Program-made: the position numbers and the translations under genes
NCBI GenBank assembly: GCA_051453625.1
Contig: JBOZIK010000001.1
Location: 151,944,474-152,008,473 of the forward strand
Direction of reading: 5' to 3'
Origin: Welwitschia mirabilis
Lineage: Eukaryota > Gnetophyta > Gnetopsida > Welwitschiales
Length of the DNA stretch: 64,000 bases
Shown here: positions 47,419-60,634 of the stretch, one piece after another
How the letters are laid out: the number at the start of each line of letters is the position of its first letter
Numbering within the stretch: the first letter of the stretch is position 1
The notes under the pieces: model-generated
What the model was told of the DNA's origin: nothing
Database searches by the model: none
What the model saw: only the letters and a program-made list of their open reading frames with translations

Positions 47419-48110
47419 TGGCTTGAGAGGAGAAGATCGAAATCATAATTTTCATTAACCAAATTATACTCTTTAGAATCACCTAAAAATTTCATTGTGT
47501 TGAACATATTTAAGTTTAATATCACTTTGTCAAATGACATATTTATTTGACTATTCTTGCGATTGATTAAAGCATTTGAAGTTGCTAGTAAAGGTCTTCC
47601 TAAAATAATGGATACTAAATTACATTTCACTATAGTCATCTCTAAAACTATAAAGTCAGTTGGGAAATAGCAGTTATTAGCTTAAAATATTACATCCTTA
47701 ACTATTCCTAAGGATGACTTCGTAGAATTATATTCTAATTGTCATGGGATTTTACTACATTTAAGATAATGTAAGCTAAGTTACTTGTAAATATAATGAA
47801 GTAAAATATTAATAATTACTTCCAACTTTAATAAGAATTACTTAATTTTTTTATCTCTAATTGTAATGCCTATTGTGGGGTAACCTGAATCTTTGTACTT
47901 AGGGAGAAACTGGTTCTTACACTAGTTTGTTGGGCTAAGAAGGCCTTGCTCTTAACATTCATACATATCTTTTCATAGTAAACATGTCTTTTAGAAATTT
48001 TTCATAGTAGGGAACCTTTTTAATCACTTCTAAGATAGGTATTCTAATCTTGACTTCTTTAAAAATTTCTAAGATCTTAAGTTGTCATTTTTTGATGTTC
48101 TCCTTTCTAA
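47391..48110 (-). pseudogene. Athila/Tat-like gypsy protease and preceding gag end
   Basis: The - strand reads EVKIRIPILEVIKKVPYYEK followed by FLKDMFTMKR (about 48060-47980), then YKDSGYPTIGI, then FPTDFIVLEM and IILGRPLLATSNALINRKNS. MFNTMKF follows. This is the conserved order of the gag-protease region of plant Athila/Tat-type gypsy elements. The active-site DLGAS region is unreadable. Confidence 0.82.
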
Positions 48111-50635
48111 GGCATTAGGGAAAAGGTAAATGCTCTTTGTATGTAGACACAGATTCTTCTAAGTTTATTATCTTTTATTTAAGGAGTTATTTCTTTTTCT
48201 TTTATCTTCCTCTCATCTTTAAATTTACTTTTATTAGCTTTTGTAGCCATCTCTAAGTTGGATATGCTTTGGTTTGTTCTAAGTGACTTAATCCATCTTT
48301 AATAAATCTTACCCCCTTAGGATTTATTTGAGTATTCATCTAGAGTTTTGCTATATTTCAATGATTCAAAGTAGAGAGAATCTGAGTTTGGACTTGTTGA
48401 ATTGAATAGAGAATTTGTAAAATGGATTAGATGTTTTTCTTATAATTGACTAATGATAAAGAATGTTGTTTAAGGATTGATTCATTGCTATGATTAATTT
48501 GGACTTGGTTTTCCATTAATTTATTTATAAATTTCTCAATTTGGATCTTGATGCTTTTTAATAGTTAAATTAAAATGGATGGGATGAGTATGAAGGAAAA
48601 GTATTTCTTAGTTGATTAAATTGGTTGTCTTGCTTTCAAGAAAAATTAGGATGATGCCTTCACCAAGGGTTATATGTGTTAGAGTATTGGTTGTTTTTAG
48701 AATTTTTAAATTAGTATCCAACTACATTTACTTGCTTGTTAACTATGTTTAAAAAAAAAGAAAATGAAAGAACACTTAGTTATTTCATAAGTATCAATGT
48801 GACAAATTAAGTATTCTAGCTTAGTAACCATGGATGAAGGTGAAGGTGAGATGATAAATGGTTTTACACTTTGTGCTAGCTCATTTATCTTAATATTTAG
48901 TTTAAAATTTTTGGGAACCCTAAATGACCTAATGGGATAATGAGATTTAGACAGTTCCATGGGCTTCTCCTAGTTTTTAAACTTTTGGCTATACTCTCAA
49001 GGTATTCCTAACTTCATTTAATGGCAAGATAAGGAAGTTTTCCCTATTTTTCATCTTAACTAGTTGGTGATTACTAGTGGATAACCCATCATAATCTCTC
49101 TCCCAAGCTCAAATTTGTATTTGGGGCATTTTTGTAATAGGTTTTTGAATATTTCTTAGGCTGAGAAAAATGTTTTATGCTTCTTTTATTAGCAGTTAAT
49201 AATTTCTTTTCTTATGGAATTTGTTTTAGGACTGGGAAATAATTTTAATATCAAAGATTTATGAAGGTTACCCAAGATCTTCTGGAAAAGTATTTAAGGA
49301 TGTATAATTAAGATTTTTAAAAAGGAAATAGGGTGAGCTTAAGAGTGTCATGAGTGTTTAGATATTGAGGAACAATTGATAAGATACATTCAAATTATTT
49401 GAGGTGAAGGTATGGGTTTTTAGACTCTAATATATGAAAATGAGGTATAAGTTATGTGGTTAAAGGCTTAAACTCTAGTCTTTAGTTTATGGATGATAGC
49501 ATAATACATGAGGATGTCCATAGGTATTATGATTAAATATAATCATGAAGGGTTTGTCTAGGTTGGTTTGGGTTAGCAGTAGTAATGATAGTGACTTATT
49601 GTTTGGCTACTTTTTAAATAAGATAATAGGTTATTAAATGTTTAATTAGGTTTTGAGTCAACGTGGCTTCTCTAATTATGTAATTTGAATCATTTTGCTA
49701 TTATTGTTGGGATGTAGGATCTTGCTGATTGTTATTTGGACCACCTTGAGAGGAGGAGGTTTGTTCTTATTAGAAATCTTTAGGAGTTGGTTTTCATTTT
49801 GGAATTTGATCTTTTACATTCTATCATGATTAGTACAGAGGCTCATATTGTTATGAATTAATATCCTAGACTCATCATGGGTCCAATGCATGTAAGAGTA
49901 GATTTCAAGAAATTTTTATACTGAATTTTCATGGATCTTGCAATTTGGCTTGTTTTCTGGCTATTAATAGAGTGTTCAATAAAAAACTTAGTGTTTTTGG
50001 ATTAAAGGATAATAGTGCCATGAGGAAGGCATTAGTGTTGGTATAGTTTTGAGTTATAGTTTTAGCAAAAATGAGGTGACTCACACAGTCATTTTAAATT
50101 GTTTGACATATTAAGATCATAAAAAATTTAAACTAAGATAAAGAATGTGAGTGAAATAAAGGCTAATCATCAAAAAAATCATGAAATTTGTTTTATAAAT
50201 TTTAATTTTTTAAACACATATTGAAATCATAGAAATAAAAGCATATAAAAAGGAAAAAAATGAAACAAATGTAGTAGGGATGTAACATAAAGTTAATCAA
50301 AAATTTTTAAGTTTCTTAAGATTTTACTCTAAAGGAAACTTGCAAACAAAAAATTAGACCTACATAAGACAAGTTAGAAGAAAATAAAAAATAAACTTTA
50401 AAATTAACTAGACCAGTTCAAGTTTTACTAGAATACTAGTAGCAAACACTAGAAGGAAAACTAAAGAAACAAAAAACATTTAAAAAAAATAAAAAGAAAC
50501 AAACCAGTTTTGGTATCACTGGAGAGGACAAATACCCATCATTAGAAGTAAAAACTATGTATAAAACTTATAAAAAGAAAAGGAGTCATCTTCAAATCTG
50601 TTATCATGCTATTATCCTTGGCAATAGTCCTAAAA
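48111..50635 (-). other. Presumed gag and leader of the Athila/Tat-like element
   Basis: Lies between protease and the right LTR. A 73-codon frame (48960-48739) is open but unrecognised. No gag core motif or PBS could be read with confidence. Confidence 0.4.
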
Positions 50636-52006
50636 TCTATTCGTTGTTTAACAATTTCTAGATTTAAAAGTAAGTTTTCACTTAGTTATCATTATTTTCT
50701 CATGGATAACATGGGTATTGGTTAAAAAGTTTTACACTACTTAAACTTAAGGCAAGTGTAAAGTTTAAGAAAAGAAAAAAAAATTAAGAAAATAAAGTTG
50801 ATGTATTTTTTTTATTTTTTTATTTTGGAGTAAAACTTCCACTTAGAAGGGGAGGGAAGCAAGCTATCTCTAAGTATCACTGATTCATTCTCAAGCAATC
50901 CTTCACTCTAATGTTGTCTAGTGCCTTTTTACAACACACTTAAAACCATTAAGTGTTTTGACTTAGATCATGATGACATAATCGCATTCATCATATGAGT
51001 AATGGTGAACTCAAATAAGACTTGATCTTTAAAGCATTAAACAAAAATAGAATGTAAGAATTTTAAGCACTTAAAATCTGTAGAGTTAAAGACTTAGGTT
51101 AAGTATTTGAAAGAGCTCACTTAAATGAAATAAATCTTATGATCAAATTACTACCTAAGTATTTCAATTATCATGTAACTCATGAATTGATATAAAAAAT
51201 AACAACTTTTATAATATAGAAAAATTTTACTTTACAGCAAAGGAAGAAAGATACCAAAAGAACTCCTCAACAAGCTTCAAATACTATCTCAATTCCCTAA
51301 AGAGTTGTTTAGCAAGCTATCATAAATAATGATTTAAGGTTTAATAATTATCTAAAGCTAGAGATGATACAATAAAGGGTTTAAGACATTTTTATAGAAA
51401 GAGATAAGGGTGCATGGTGCTTACAAACCCTTGGCTTATAGTGTTAAGTGGATAGTTACATAATCATAACATTAGATAGGACAATTTCTCTTCTTTTCTA
51501 ATTGGTAGATATTCCTATGACAATGCTCATACTTAGCTCCTAGATGCTAATGATGCTACTAACCATTGTCATATCCATGTGTCTTTATCGTCATCCCACT
51601 CAGTCCTATCAAATGTCACTCTGAGAGTCCTTATTATCAGTGCCATGTGCATTAAGAATGCAAGTTAATTTTTATGTGGAATTAAATTAATTCCATAATT
51701 GCATCTATTTTAGTACTTCATGAAAAGACAAGAAAATAAGTTTAAAGGTAGTTAAGGTAGAAAAATCGATGACACTAATGGCCCTAGCTAACAGCCCTAG
51801 TATATTAGCTTTAATGATCTTCATTTTAAATGATGTCCTTTAATTTAACATAATCAACCTGAAAATGTGATGGACATTTGGATAAGTCTATAACCATTAT
51901 GAAAATAAATAGGAGATATTCTTATAATAATTGATGATATTAGTATCTTTCACTAAGATTAATTGGTTATTTTCTTAATTGTAATGTCAATTTTTACATG
52001 TTAACA
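50636..52006 (-). repeat. Right about 1.37-kb repeat (5' LTR)
   Basis: Partner of 30880-32248. Ends TGTTAACA at 51999-52006. Confidence 0.8.
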
Positions 52007-52034
52007 AAGTTCCATTGTAATATTTTTGCAATGT

Positions 52035-52815
52035 GATATAGGAACTTATCCAGTTTGAATTTAATTTTGATTTCCTATTTTTAAATGTATTTTAAGAATA
52101 AGTTATCTAATATAAAATTCTTTAGATTTTTATCTAATGTAGAATTATCTATTAAAAAATAAAGAATTTATTTTAATTAGGAATTTATTTGATAAGGTTT
52201 AAGTATGCCTTTTAGTAAATGAAATCCATCATGTGTAGTGGCCATGTATGGACTATGTGTAATTACCATGTAGGCATTATCTATAGTCACTTAAATTAGC
52301 ATGTTGAAAGGAAATCTAGCAATAAGAAATATGTTTCTTTTAAGAGAGAATCTAAGTGTAAGAAATGTGCTAACTTTAGAAGTTTTTAGTTAAACATGCA
52401 AGAGGATAATATTTGAGGATTACTTTATGATAGAGATTTTTCTTGAAGCCTTATAAATAAGAGTGAGTTATGAGATGAAGAGTATGCTTTGGGAATTGGA
52501 GTTAAGAAGGGAGAAGTAAGAGAGAAAAGAGCTCTTTATTGGGAACTTGAGAAGAATGTTTCTTATGTAACATTTTAACTCATTTGTATTTTATCTTAAA
52601 AGACATTAAGAATTAAAGTAATTAAAGTGTAAAAGCCTGTGTTAGATATTTGGAACAATTATTTAGAAGAACTCACACCAGCTCTTTCATATTTAATTTT
52701 AGTTTGTAAATGTTTTACTATATATTTTATTAATATAAATTCATTCCTTCATCACCTTTAATAATTTTCTTTCTGTGTATTTTTCATTTATTTCTTGTTT
52801 CTCATAGAATACATG
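52035..52815 (+). repeat. 5' LTR of the 52-58 kb gypsy
   Basis: Shares with the 3' LTR the order CCATGTAGGCAT, GCCTTATAAATAAGAGTGAG (a likely TATA box, TATAAATA) and GAAGGGAGAAGT. The end is approximate. Confidence 0.8.
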
Positions 52816-53551
52816 TCTCTACATCATCTTATATTAAAGAAAGTTTTAGAGTTGAATGAAGTTAGTCATTTTCTTTAATTAAACTTTATAGAATGCTATT
52901 AAAGAAGCCAATAGTTTTACAGCTACAGACTCATCTTGCAAGGGAATAAGTAATAGTGAAAGAGATCTAGAAGTTAATGGAGGCATTGGTAAAAATATTG
53001 AGTATATACTAATGTATCCAAACATTTGGAACCAATTCTAGACATGGAAAAGGAGGAAGAGAAATTTGTGATGAAGAAGCCACCAAAAGAGAATGAAAAT
53101 TGAAGAGTAGATAAAGAGAAGAATCTCTCTATAAAAGCCTTAGTAAAAATATGATAGTAGTACCCAATAAGTGTAATGCCATTTAAAGGAAGTTTAAAAG
53201 CAGAAAAGCTTCAAGACTAGATCCAAGGCATGGAAAAATACTTCAAGATGGAGGAAATTAATTTATAAAAATAAAAATAAAGACTCTTTAACTAATTTTT
53301 AAGGATTACAACTAGGTGGTGGGATCATGTTTAGAATGGTTACTAAGAATAAGACCTTTTGAAATCTTGGAGTAAGAAGTTTTTAAGAGAAGTTAATATC
53401 ACTTTCACATAGGATATAGATAATAAGAAAGATGTAAATACGTTGATAAAGAAAAAAATATATGATAGTATATATAAAGGAGTTTCATGTTCTTGCTATC
53501 TAAGTAGGACATTTTTATTCTACCATAAAATAGATTACTAAATACATTACT

Positions 53552-53629
53552 AGTGTCAAATTTATTATTCAAGATGAAATTGCCATTTTTAGTGTCAAAT
53601 TTATTATTTAAGATGAAATTGCCATTTTT
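53552..53629 (+). repeat. Tandem duplication, two 39-base units
   Basis: 53552-53590 and 53591-53629 differ at one position (C/T). Confidence 0.92.
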
Positions 53630-53926
53630 ACTTCTAAAATAATAGAGGAAGAATATGAATTAGTGCCAAAAGTAGAAGAGAAGTTATAGAAAATGAATAA
53701 TTACAATATAGAAATGATTAAAGAAAAAAATCACAACACATGGATCATCCACAAGGAGAACTAATAAATAAAAAATAAAAAAACAAATGTAAAGAAGATA
53801 CTATAGGTAGATAAGGCACCCAATTTTATAGTATTCTAATACAATTCTGTGAGTTAGAACACAAGTCTAAAAATTTTGATCCATTAATCAAAGAGGCTGT
53901 ACACATTAATGCTATCTTTGAACATG

Positions 53927-54080
53927 ATGAAACAAGCAGATAATTCAAAAAGAAGGAATTGGAAAGGATTGCTAGCAAGAAAGTAAAAAATATGATTGTT
54001 AAAATATGAAACAAGCAGATAATTCAAAAGAAGAAATTGAGAAGGATTACTAGTAAGAAAGTAAAAAATTTGATTGTTAA
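53927..54080 (+). repeat. Tandem duplication, two units of about 77 bases
   Basis: Both units start ATGAAACAAGCAGATAATTC, at 53927 and 54006, and run to ATTGTTAAAA with scattered changes. They lie in the gag region of the gypsy. Confidence 0.9.
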
Positions 54081-54689
54081 AAGAACTCTCATGAAAGAAG
54101 AATACATTGTTAATAATTCAAGTTAACAAAGACAACTCTTTAAAGAAATGTAAGTGTAAATATAATGATTATAATTTATAATGGAAGCATTAAAAAATTG
54201 ATTTTTAGTGAGATGATGAAAAAGTTAAAAGTAGAGACCATGCCAACATCATTCCAAATTTTTTAGGTATAAAAGGAGTGCCATGTTATAATTATAAAAT
54301 AGTGTTTAAAGAAATTTGAAATCAATGACTTTCATAATTAATTTTATTATTATCTTATTCTTACAAAAAATTTTCATTTATTATCATCTAAACTATGATG
54401 ATGTAATATAAAGTGCATGTATAATAGTGGAAAACATTCTTGTATTACTAATAAAAATGAAAAGTGATTTAAGTTATTGCTATATCTAAATAAGGTTGTA
54501 GAATAGAAGACAATTTTATAATTCTTAGCAAAAAGGATGTAATGTTTAAAAAAAGGTAAAAAGAAAAAATAAAGGGCTATGACATGGTAGTGATGTTAAA
54601 GTTGTCTTAAGAGTAGTGATTGAATGAATACTTAATAAAAGTAAAGGATACATTGAAAAATTTTACAAATATTTTGATTGATTACTTTC

Positions 54690-55310
54690 CTTTTAGTTTA
54701 CCATCTATTAGGAGCATAAATTATTAGATGGATGTATTTTCTATTACTTCACTCCCAAAGAAAGTCCCATGTAGAATTACATCACATGAAATAGAGAAGA
54801 TAAGTAGATACATATAGGAGTTACTAGATAAGGGGTTGATCAAAGAAATTCATCAGCATGTTCTATTACAATAGCATTAATTCTAAACAAGAACAACATA
54901 GATCTATGCATGTGTATTAATTTAAAAGTCATCAATAAGATAATCATAAGGTATTGGTTTTCTATGTATCACATGAATGATATTTTGAATTGTTTGAAGG
55001 GTGCATCTATTTTTAGCAACCTATATTTAAAGAGTGGATACCATTAGATTCATATCTAAAAAGGAGATGAATGGAAAACAACATTTGAAATGTTAGCTTT
55101 TTTGTATGAATGGTTGATGATGCCATTCAAAATAGTGAATCATTTAATTACATTCATGATATTAATAACCAGAGTATTAAAGCCTTTCCTTGAGAAGTTT
55201 ATTTTTTCTTTTATAGATGATATTTTGATATACAGTAGGAATCTTAAGAAGTATAAAAAACATTTACTAAGAGTTGTTTAGAATTTAAAGAAAGAGAAAT
55301 TATGGTAAAC
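54690..55310 (+). pseudogene. Gypsy reverse transcriptase (52-58 kb element)
   Basis: LPSIRS, then ELLDKGLIKE, and an open block at 55090-55281 with LYEWLMMPFKIVNHLITFM, VLKPFLEKFIFSFIDDILIY (an intact FIDD catalytic motif at about 55210-55221) and a KHLLRVV helix. Upstream blocks are frameshifted. Confidence 0.88.
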
Positions 55311-55599
55311 ACAAATAAGTATACCTTTGGCTAGCTAGAGTTAGTATTCCTTAGAGTAGTTGTCTCTAAAAATGAAATCAAGATAAATACAAAAAACATA
55401 AATGACATATTACAGTAGCCTATACTGATTTCATCAAGGTATGTTCATAGTTTTCATGAATAAAAAAGATTTTATAGGAGTTACATCAATAATTTCAACA
55501 ATATTTATAAACTAATATTAGCTACCATTAAGAAGGAGCAATCCTTCAAGTGGATCAAGAACATAGATAAATAATTTAAATAGTTTAAGAAAATCATTA

Positions 55600-55950
55600 T
55601 TGTGATTTATACATTATTATTTATATATTTTAATAGTACTTTTCAAGTGGAGTGTGATGTAAATAGTAAAGAAATTACAGAAGTACTCATTCAATAATGA
55701 AAACCATTTATCTTCTTTAGTGAAAAGTTAAATGATGCAAAGTAGAAGTATGTGTAGAAGGGGTGGATACATTACATATTACAAAAATAATTTCTTTTCT
55801 ACATAGATCACAAGGCATTTTAATATATGCATAGTTAGAACAAGTTAAGTGCAAAGAAAGTAAGCTAGATAAAAAGCTATAGGAATTTAACATTGTAATC
55901 AAGCATAAAAGTAAATAGATAAATAAAGTTGTAGATGATTTAAGTTGATT
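55600..55950 (+). pseudogene. Gypsy RNase H (52-58 kb element)
   Basis: FQVECDVNSKEITEVLIQ at 55643-55696 followed by FIFFSEKLNDAK. These are the first strands of gypsy RNase H. Stops follow. Confidence 0.75.
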
Positions 55951-56199
55951 AGTATGCATGGTAACATATTACAAAGTTAATGTTAATTTATCATATATTT
56001 TATATTTATATCATTATGATTTAGGATTTAAGAACATCTAGGAGAAAGTGAAGAAACCTTTAAAAGGCTATGATTATAAGAACTTTGATGTTTAAGATGA
56101 CATGGTATATTAGAATAGAAGTTGTATATTCCTAAAGGAAGCATTATAAAGGCATAGATTGACATTGTAATTTGGATAAAAATTATGAATTTTAACTAT

Positions 56200-56700
56200 T
56201 GTTAATAGTTCCTAAAAACTCATGGTAGGAATTGAGTATGAATTTCATCTTGAAATTATCTCATTCCAAGAATGGACATGATTCCATCATTGTGGTGATG
56301 GATATATTCAATAGGATGGTAGACTTTACTCCTTGTGCCAAGATAAGTGATGCTTGATGCATCACTACATTAGTTTTCAAAGAGATTATGCATCTTCATG
56401 AGTTGCTAAGTACACTACTTTTGGATAGAAATGTTAAGTTTATTTCTTATATTTCATGGAGTTTATAACACATGATGGATACTAAATTATATTATTTTTT
56501 AGCATATCATTCACAAACAAATGAATAAATAGAAGTGATAAATCATATCATTGAAAGCTTACTAATGTATTTTTGTGAAAGGAAGTCAAATAGGTGGGAA
56601 GATTACTTATTGCATATATAACTTTTTTTAATAATTTATTAAGTAGGAGTATATAAAAATTACAATTTAAATTATCATATAAGTATCACCTACGAATTTT
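56200..56700 (+). pseudogene. Gypsy integrase core (52-58 kb element)
   Basis: NGHDSIIVVMDIFNRMVDFT (about 56275-56335), LLDRNVKFIS, AYHSQTNE and EVINHIIESLLMYFCERKSN. The catalytic-core order is clear, with stops and frame changes. Confidence 0.82.
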
Positions 56701-57287
56701 AGATATGTGTTACAACCTCTAGTAGTAGTAGGAGACTATTCAAAGAAAATTACAAAGATCAATGAGTATGTTTAACAAGCTTTGAAAGCATTAAATTCCA
56801 ATGCTAGGAATGTAGCAAATAAGAAAAAAAACATGTATGGAGTTAAAGAAGGATTACATAGTTATAACATACTTATGAAAGAAATGATTTCCTTTAGGAA
56901 CATTTAACAAGATCAAGTTCTAGAATATTCATCCATGTATAATTGTGAAGATGATTTCACCAAATTCTTGGTGATTAGATCTGCTAATGAATATGGATAT
57001 TTCACCTATCTTTAATATTACTAAATTAGTAAAGTATCATGAGAAACCTACATAGGATGAAGCTTGGATTAAAAAGCTACAATATTTAAGTAAAAAAAGA
57101 AAAACATAAGGTATATGTAAAATTGATAACTCTTAGAAGATATGATATATAGACATAGAGGAAGGTGTATAAAGAATACCTAGTATAATTACAAGGAGAT
57201 GTCCTAATGGATGTAATTTATATTTTAAAGGGTAACTATCTAAGAATGGAATACAGAATTTCAATAAAGGAGGAGTACCTTTTTTAA

Positions 57288-58060
57288 TGATATATCACTT
57301 TCAAGCAAGCAAGAATAATGTAAGAGAACTCTTAAAAAATAACAATAAGTAATATGTTTTAGTTAGAAGTATATTTGCTATGTTTTTAGTGTGCTTGTAT
57401 GGCAAATAAAATCTACTATGTGTAATGACCATGTAGGCATCATGTGTAATTGCTATATATAGTCACTTACATTATCATGTTTAAAGGAAATCTATGAGTA
57501 AGGAATATGTTATATTTAAATAGAATCTATGAGTAAGGAATATGTTATATTTAAATAGAATCTAGGTGTAAGGAATGCGCTATGTTTAAAAAATACTTTG
57601 AGTGAAATGTATAATAGGCTAATATTAAAGGATTCCTTCATGATAAAGATTTTTCTTAAAGCCTTATAAATAAGAGTGAGTGATGAAATGAAGAGTATTC
57701 TTTGTAAATTAGAATTGAGAAGGGAGAAGTGAGAAATCTTGAAGTTGAAAGCTTGAGAGGATCTCTTTGTTGGAATCATGGGAACAAGGTTTCTTAAGTA
57801 TGATCTTGACTTACTTGTATTCTCTCTTGAAGGCTACCAAGCATCAAAGCAAACAAAGTGATGAAATATTTAGGGAGGCTTTCAAAGACCATTATTGAGA
57901 AGAGCACAAAAATGTTTATGGGATGTAATCTGAGATTATAAGAATTGTACTTTCTATATCATTAATATAAAGTAATTTGTTCTTTGCCTTTAGCATTTCA
58001 TTTCATTACATTTTTTTTATATTTTTATATTCCTCACTAAATACACAATCTTAAAAGTAT
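57288..58060 (+). repeat. 3' LTR of the 52-58 kb gypsy
   Basis: Colinear with 52035-52815, with an extra copy of a 35-base unit (see 57491-57590). Confidence 0.8.
57491..57590 (+). repeat. Expanded 35-base repeat inside 3' LTR
   Basis: Units 57491-57525 and 57526-57560 are identical. A diverged third follows (57561-57590). The 5' LTR has only two diverged units, so one unit was added after insertion. Confidence 0.88.
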
Positions 58061-59329
58061 TCTAGAGGTTTTATTACATTAAAGCTACATCATCTTTATT
58101 TTTTTATAAGATCTAATTGTTCTATTTTGATAGCCTTTATTTTTTTTCCCAAAACTTTTAACTAAGTTTTATCTAATATTTCTAATTACATAATCTTATT
58201 TTATTTTTTGTTGCATATTATATTAATTTTAAATCATTTATCATGATTTTTAGAGTTATAATTTTTATCTAAATGTCATGATGAATGCTGATATTTATGT
58301 ATAAGTTATTACTAGCTATGATGTTTTGATGTCTAATAGTCATTAATGTATATATTTTTCCATTAGTTAGTTAAAGTCTTATTAATATATTAGTAGTTAG
58401 TGTATATATCTATATAGGTATATATGTACATGCACAGACACACACACAAACACATACACACAGACACACACATTAGGAATAAATATTATAGGTACAAATT
58501 CCACTTAAAAAGGAGACAAAGAAGAAACTAAATCAACTAGGATTTAGGAACTACCTCTCCCACATACCTAGTTTTAAAAACCAAGAAAAGAAATTGTATA
58601 ATAAGAAAATAAGAACTTAAGAGCTATAAAAAGAAGGAGAAAGAGGAGTGGACATATTTGGCAAGTAAAAAACTAGGAATAGGTCTTTGGCTAAGTGTCT
58701 ATTATAGGAGGCTTCAGTGCATCCTAGAAAGGAGTGATAGGAATCTTCCTAACTCCTGTGCTACTTGCAAAAGGTACATTAACTTACATTTTTATATTTT
58801 AGATGAATATATAATGATATATATCATTATTTCTAATGAAAAGCTACAAGGGTATATTTGCATGCTATGTTATATGCTTACAAGCTAAAAAGTATTATAA
58901 TTTATTATGTTACTTAAAAAGTTAACATCTTTTTATTTCACTTCTACTTATACAACTAAAAATAAGCTTGGATTTTTAACAATTCTTGGAAATAGGTAAT
59001 GTTTCAACATTTGTTTATTTACACATTTTTTTAATGACATCTTACAAGTATATAAGATGCACATACTAATAAGAATGTTAAGCTTCATTTGACATTATTC
59101 AAGTTAGTCATTACCAAGAGTTAATGTTGATAATACAATTTAAACTAAGATAGTCAAAGATATGACTATCTTGATTACTTCTGTAATAAACATTTTTTTA
59201 AATAAATAATTTAAGATTATTTTAAGTTAATAGTTTCATAATTTTATAGCATTTAAGTGCATAGTTTTGTATCCTTTCTATATATTTATTTTATTCATAA
59301 GCTTAAATCATTTTAATGATAGAATGAGG
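58061..59329. other. AT-rich spacer, no gene seen
   Basis: Between two gypsy elements. A 76-codon frame (58658-58888) has no recognisable family. Could include the 5' LTR and leader of the next element, but no boundary was found. Confidence 0.45.
58432..58475. repeat. Interrupted CA microsatellite
   Basis: GCACAGACACACACACAAAC and related CA units with AA and GA interruptions. Confidence 0.9.
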
Positions 59330-59699
59330 GTCACCCTAATGCCAACTAGAAAAGATGAATAAGTTTATAATCTAGAAAGGTAGTAAGGGAGAATTATGAG
59401 ACAAAAAAAATAGGTAATTTAAAAATCTAGGAAAGTAGTATTTGAAAATGTAGATAGGAAATCTGTTAAATTTAAAATAGAGAGAGAAGAAGTGAATATA
59501 GATGAAATGGATCCAGGATAATTTATTAAAGATGAAATTTTACCTTAAATAATGAATGGAATAGAGCAACATTTGTTTACTCTACTTTAAACATATTTTG
59601 TTTAATGGGAGTCCTCAAAGAATAATATCAGTAATGACATTATAAATACATTTATTATAGGATGTTATTAGAAAGATGACAAGACTCTAGGACTTAAGT

Positions 59700-60420
59700 T
59701 ATGAGATTCATTGGTTAGAAGACCTAATAACTATTAATCGCAATGCTTTCAGCTTTTCTAATAGAGTAAGAAACATAAAGATCACATCTAAATTCACTTT
59801 TAAGGGTAATAAGTTAGAAGAACCCTTATTCCACCTAAGTCTTTTTGATTTTTTTATAAGCCTAATTAATTAGATTCACTAGCTAATTTTGTAATGTATT
59901 TTCCTTTTTCTATTAAAGGGGAAGCTTAGCTATGGTATCATAAGAATTACAACCATTCCTTTAGCTCTTAAAGAATCCTTAGGAATGCTTCATTGGATAA
60001 ATTTTAACCCATTAGGATAGCGGAAAACTTAGAAGAATAAATCATAAGAATCAAATAAAAAAGGAATAAAAGATTTAATGAATTTACATATAGATATAAT
60101 ATACTATTGGCTAAATGTTTCAATCATGGGATTTCAACTTAAGAATAAATTAGAGACTCACTAAGAGGACTATAAAATCAAACCTTAAAGAATTAAGTCT
60201 ATTGTGTAGAGGAAACATTAAAATAAAAAAAATTATAAGAAATATATGAGATCCTCACATATCTATAACATGATCTAGGGATAAGAACAAGAAAGTATAA
60301 AGAAAAATATGGTAAATGAAGGATTCAATTAGAGGATAGAAGGTAGTATATATAACTCAAAAAATATTAACCTTATAGATAAACTAGCTAAAAAGTTAAC
60401 TAGTAATATGATTAAAAAGT
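59700..60420 (+). pseudogene. Gypsy gag core (59-63 kb element)
   Basis: NFVMYFPFSIKGEA, LRNASLDKF, KRNKRFNEFTYRYNILLAKC, FNHGIS and IRDSLRGL follow the retrotransposon gag pattern (SLYEAWERFKDLLRKCPHHG-like). Numerous stops. Confidence 0.65.
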
Positions 60421-60579
60421 TTAATCAACTAGTTTTCCAACATGTAAAAGAATAAGGAGGACCAATTTTTGACCATTATGAAGAAGATAACCATGAGAAA
60501 ATAAATTATCATTAGACAAAAGAGTTTCTCTAGTTATTAAGCATACAAAAATTATAGTTAGACTTGGAAAATCAACCTC

Positions 60580-60585
<6 letters not shown>

Positions 60586-60634
<49 letters not shown>
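60586..60634 (+). repeat. GA microsatellite at gap edge
   Basis: About 20 GA repeats with GATA interruptions at the end, directly followed by 112 N. Confidence 0.97.

Larger units (their letters stand above)
30880..52006 (-). mobile_element. Athila/Tat-like gypsy element enclosing a Sirevirus composite
   Basis: Direct repeats of about 1.37 kb (30880-32248 and 50636-52006) behave as LTRs in - orientation. A PPT-like GTTAGGAGGTG sits against the left copy's TGTTAACA start, and both copies end at the same TGTTAACA. Between them, the - strand carries a protease and late-gag region (47391-48110). RT and integrase of this element were not found, so it is internally deleted or non-autonomous. The 33.05-46.53 kb copia composite lies inside it. 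Confidence 0.55.
52035..58060 (+). mobile_element. Ty3/gypsy retrotransposon with both LTRs
   Basis: Two similar LTRs in + orientation (52035-about 52815 and 57288-about 58060) enclose RT, RNase H and integrase in gypsy order. A purine-rich AATAAAGGAGGAGTACC lies just before the 3' LTR. Both LTRs start TGATATA. Reading frames are heavily broken. The PBS was not recognised and target duplications were not established because the right LTR end is imprecise. Confidence 0.85.

Noticed and set aside
58658-58888. 76-codon frame with CATCKRY motif
   Set aside because: A single CxxC without a domain context, ending in AT-rich sequence. Not supported as a gene.
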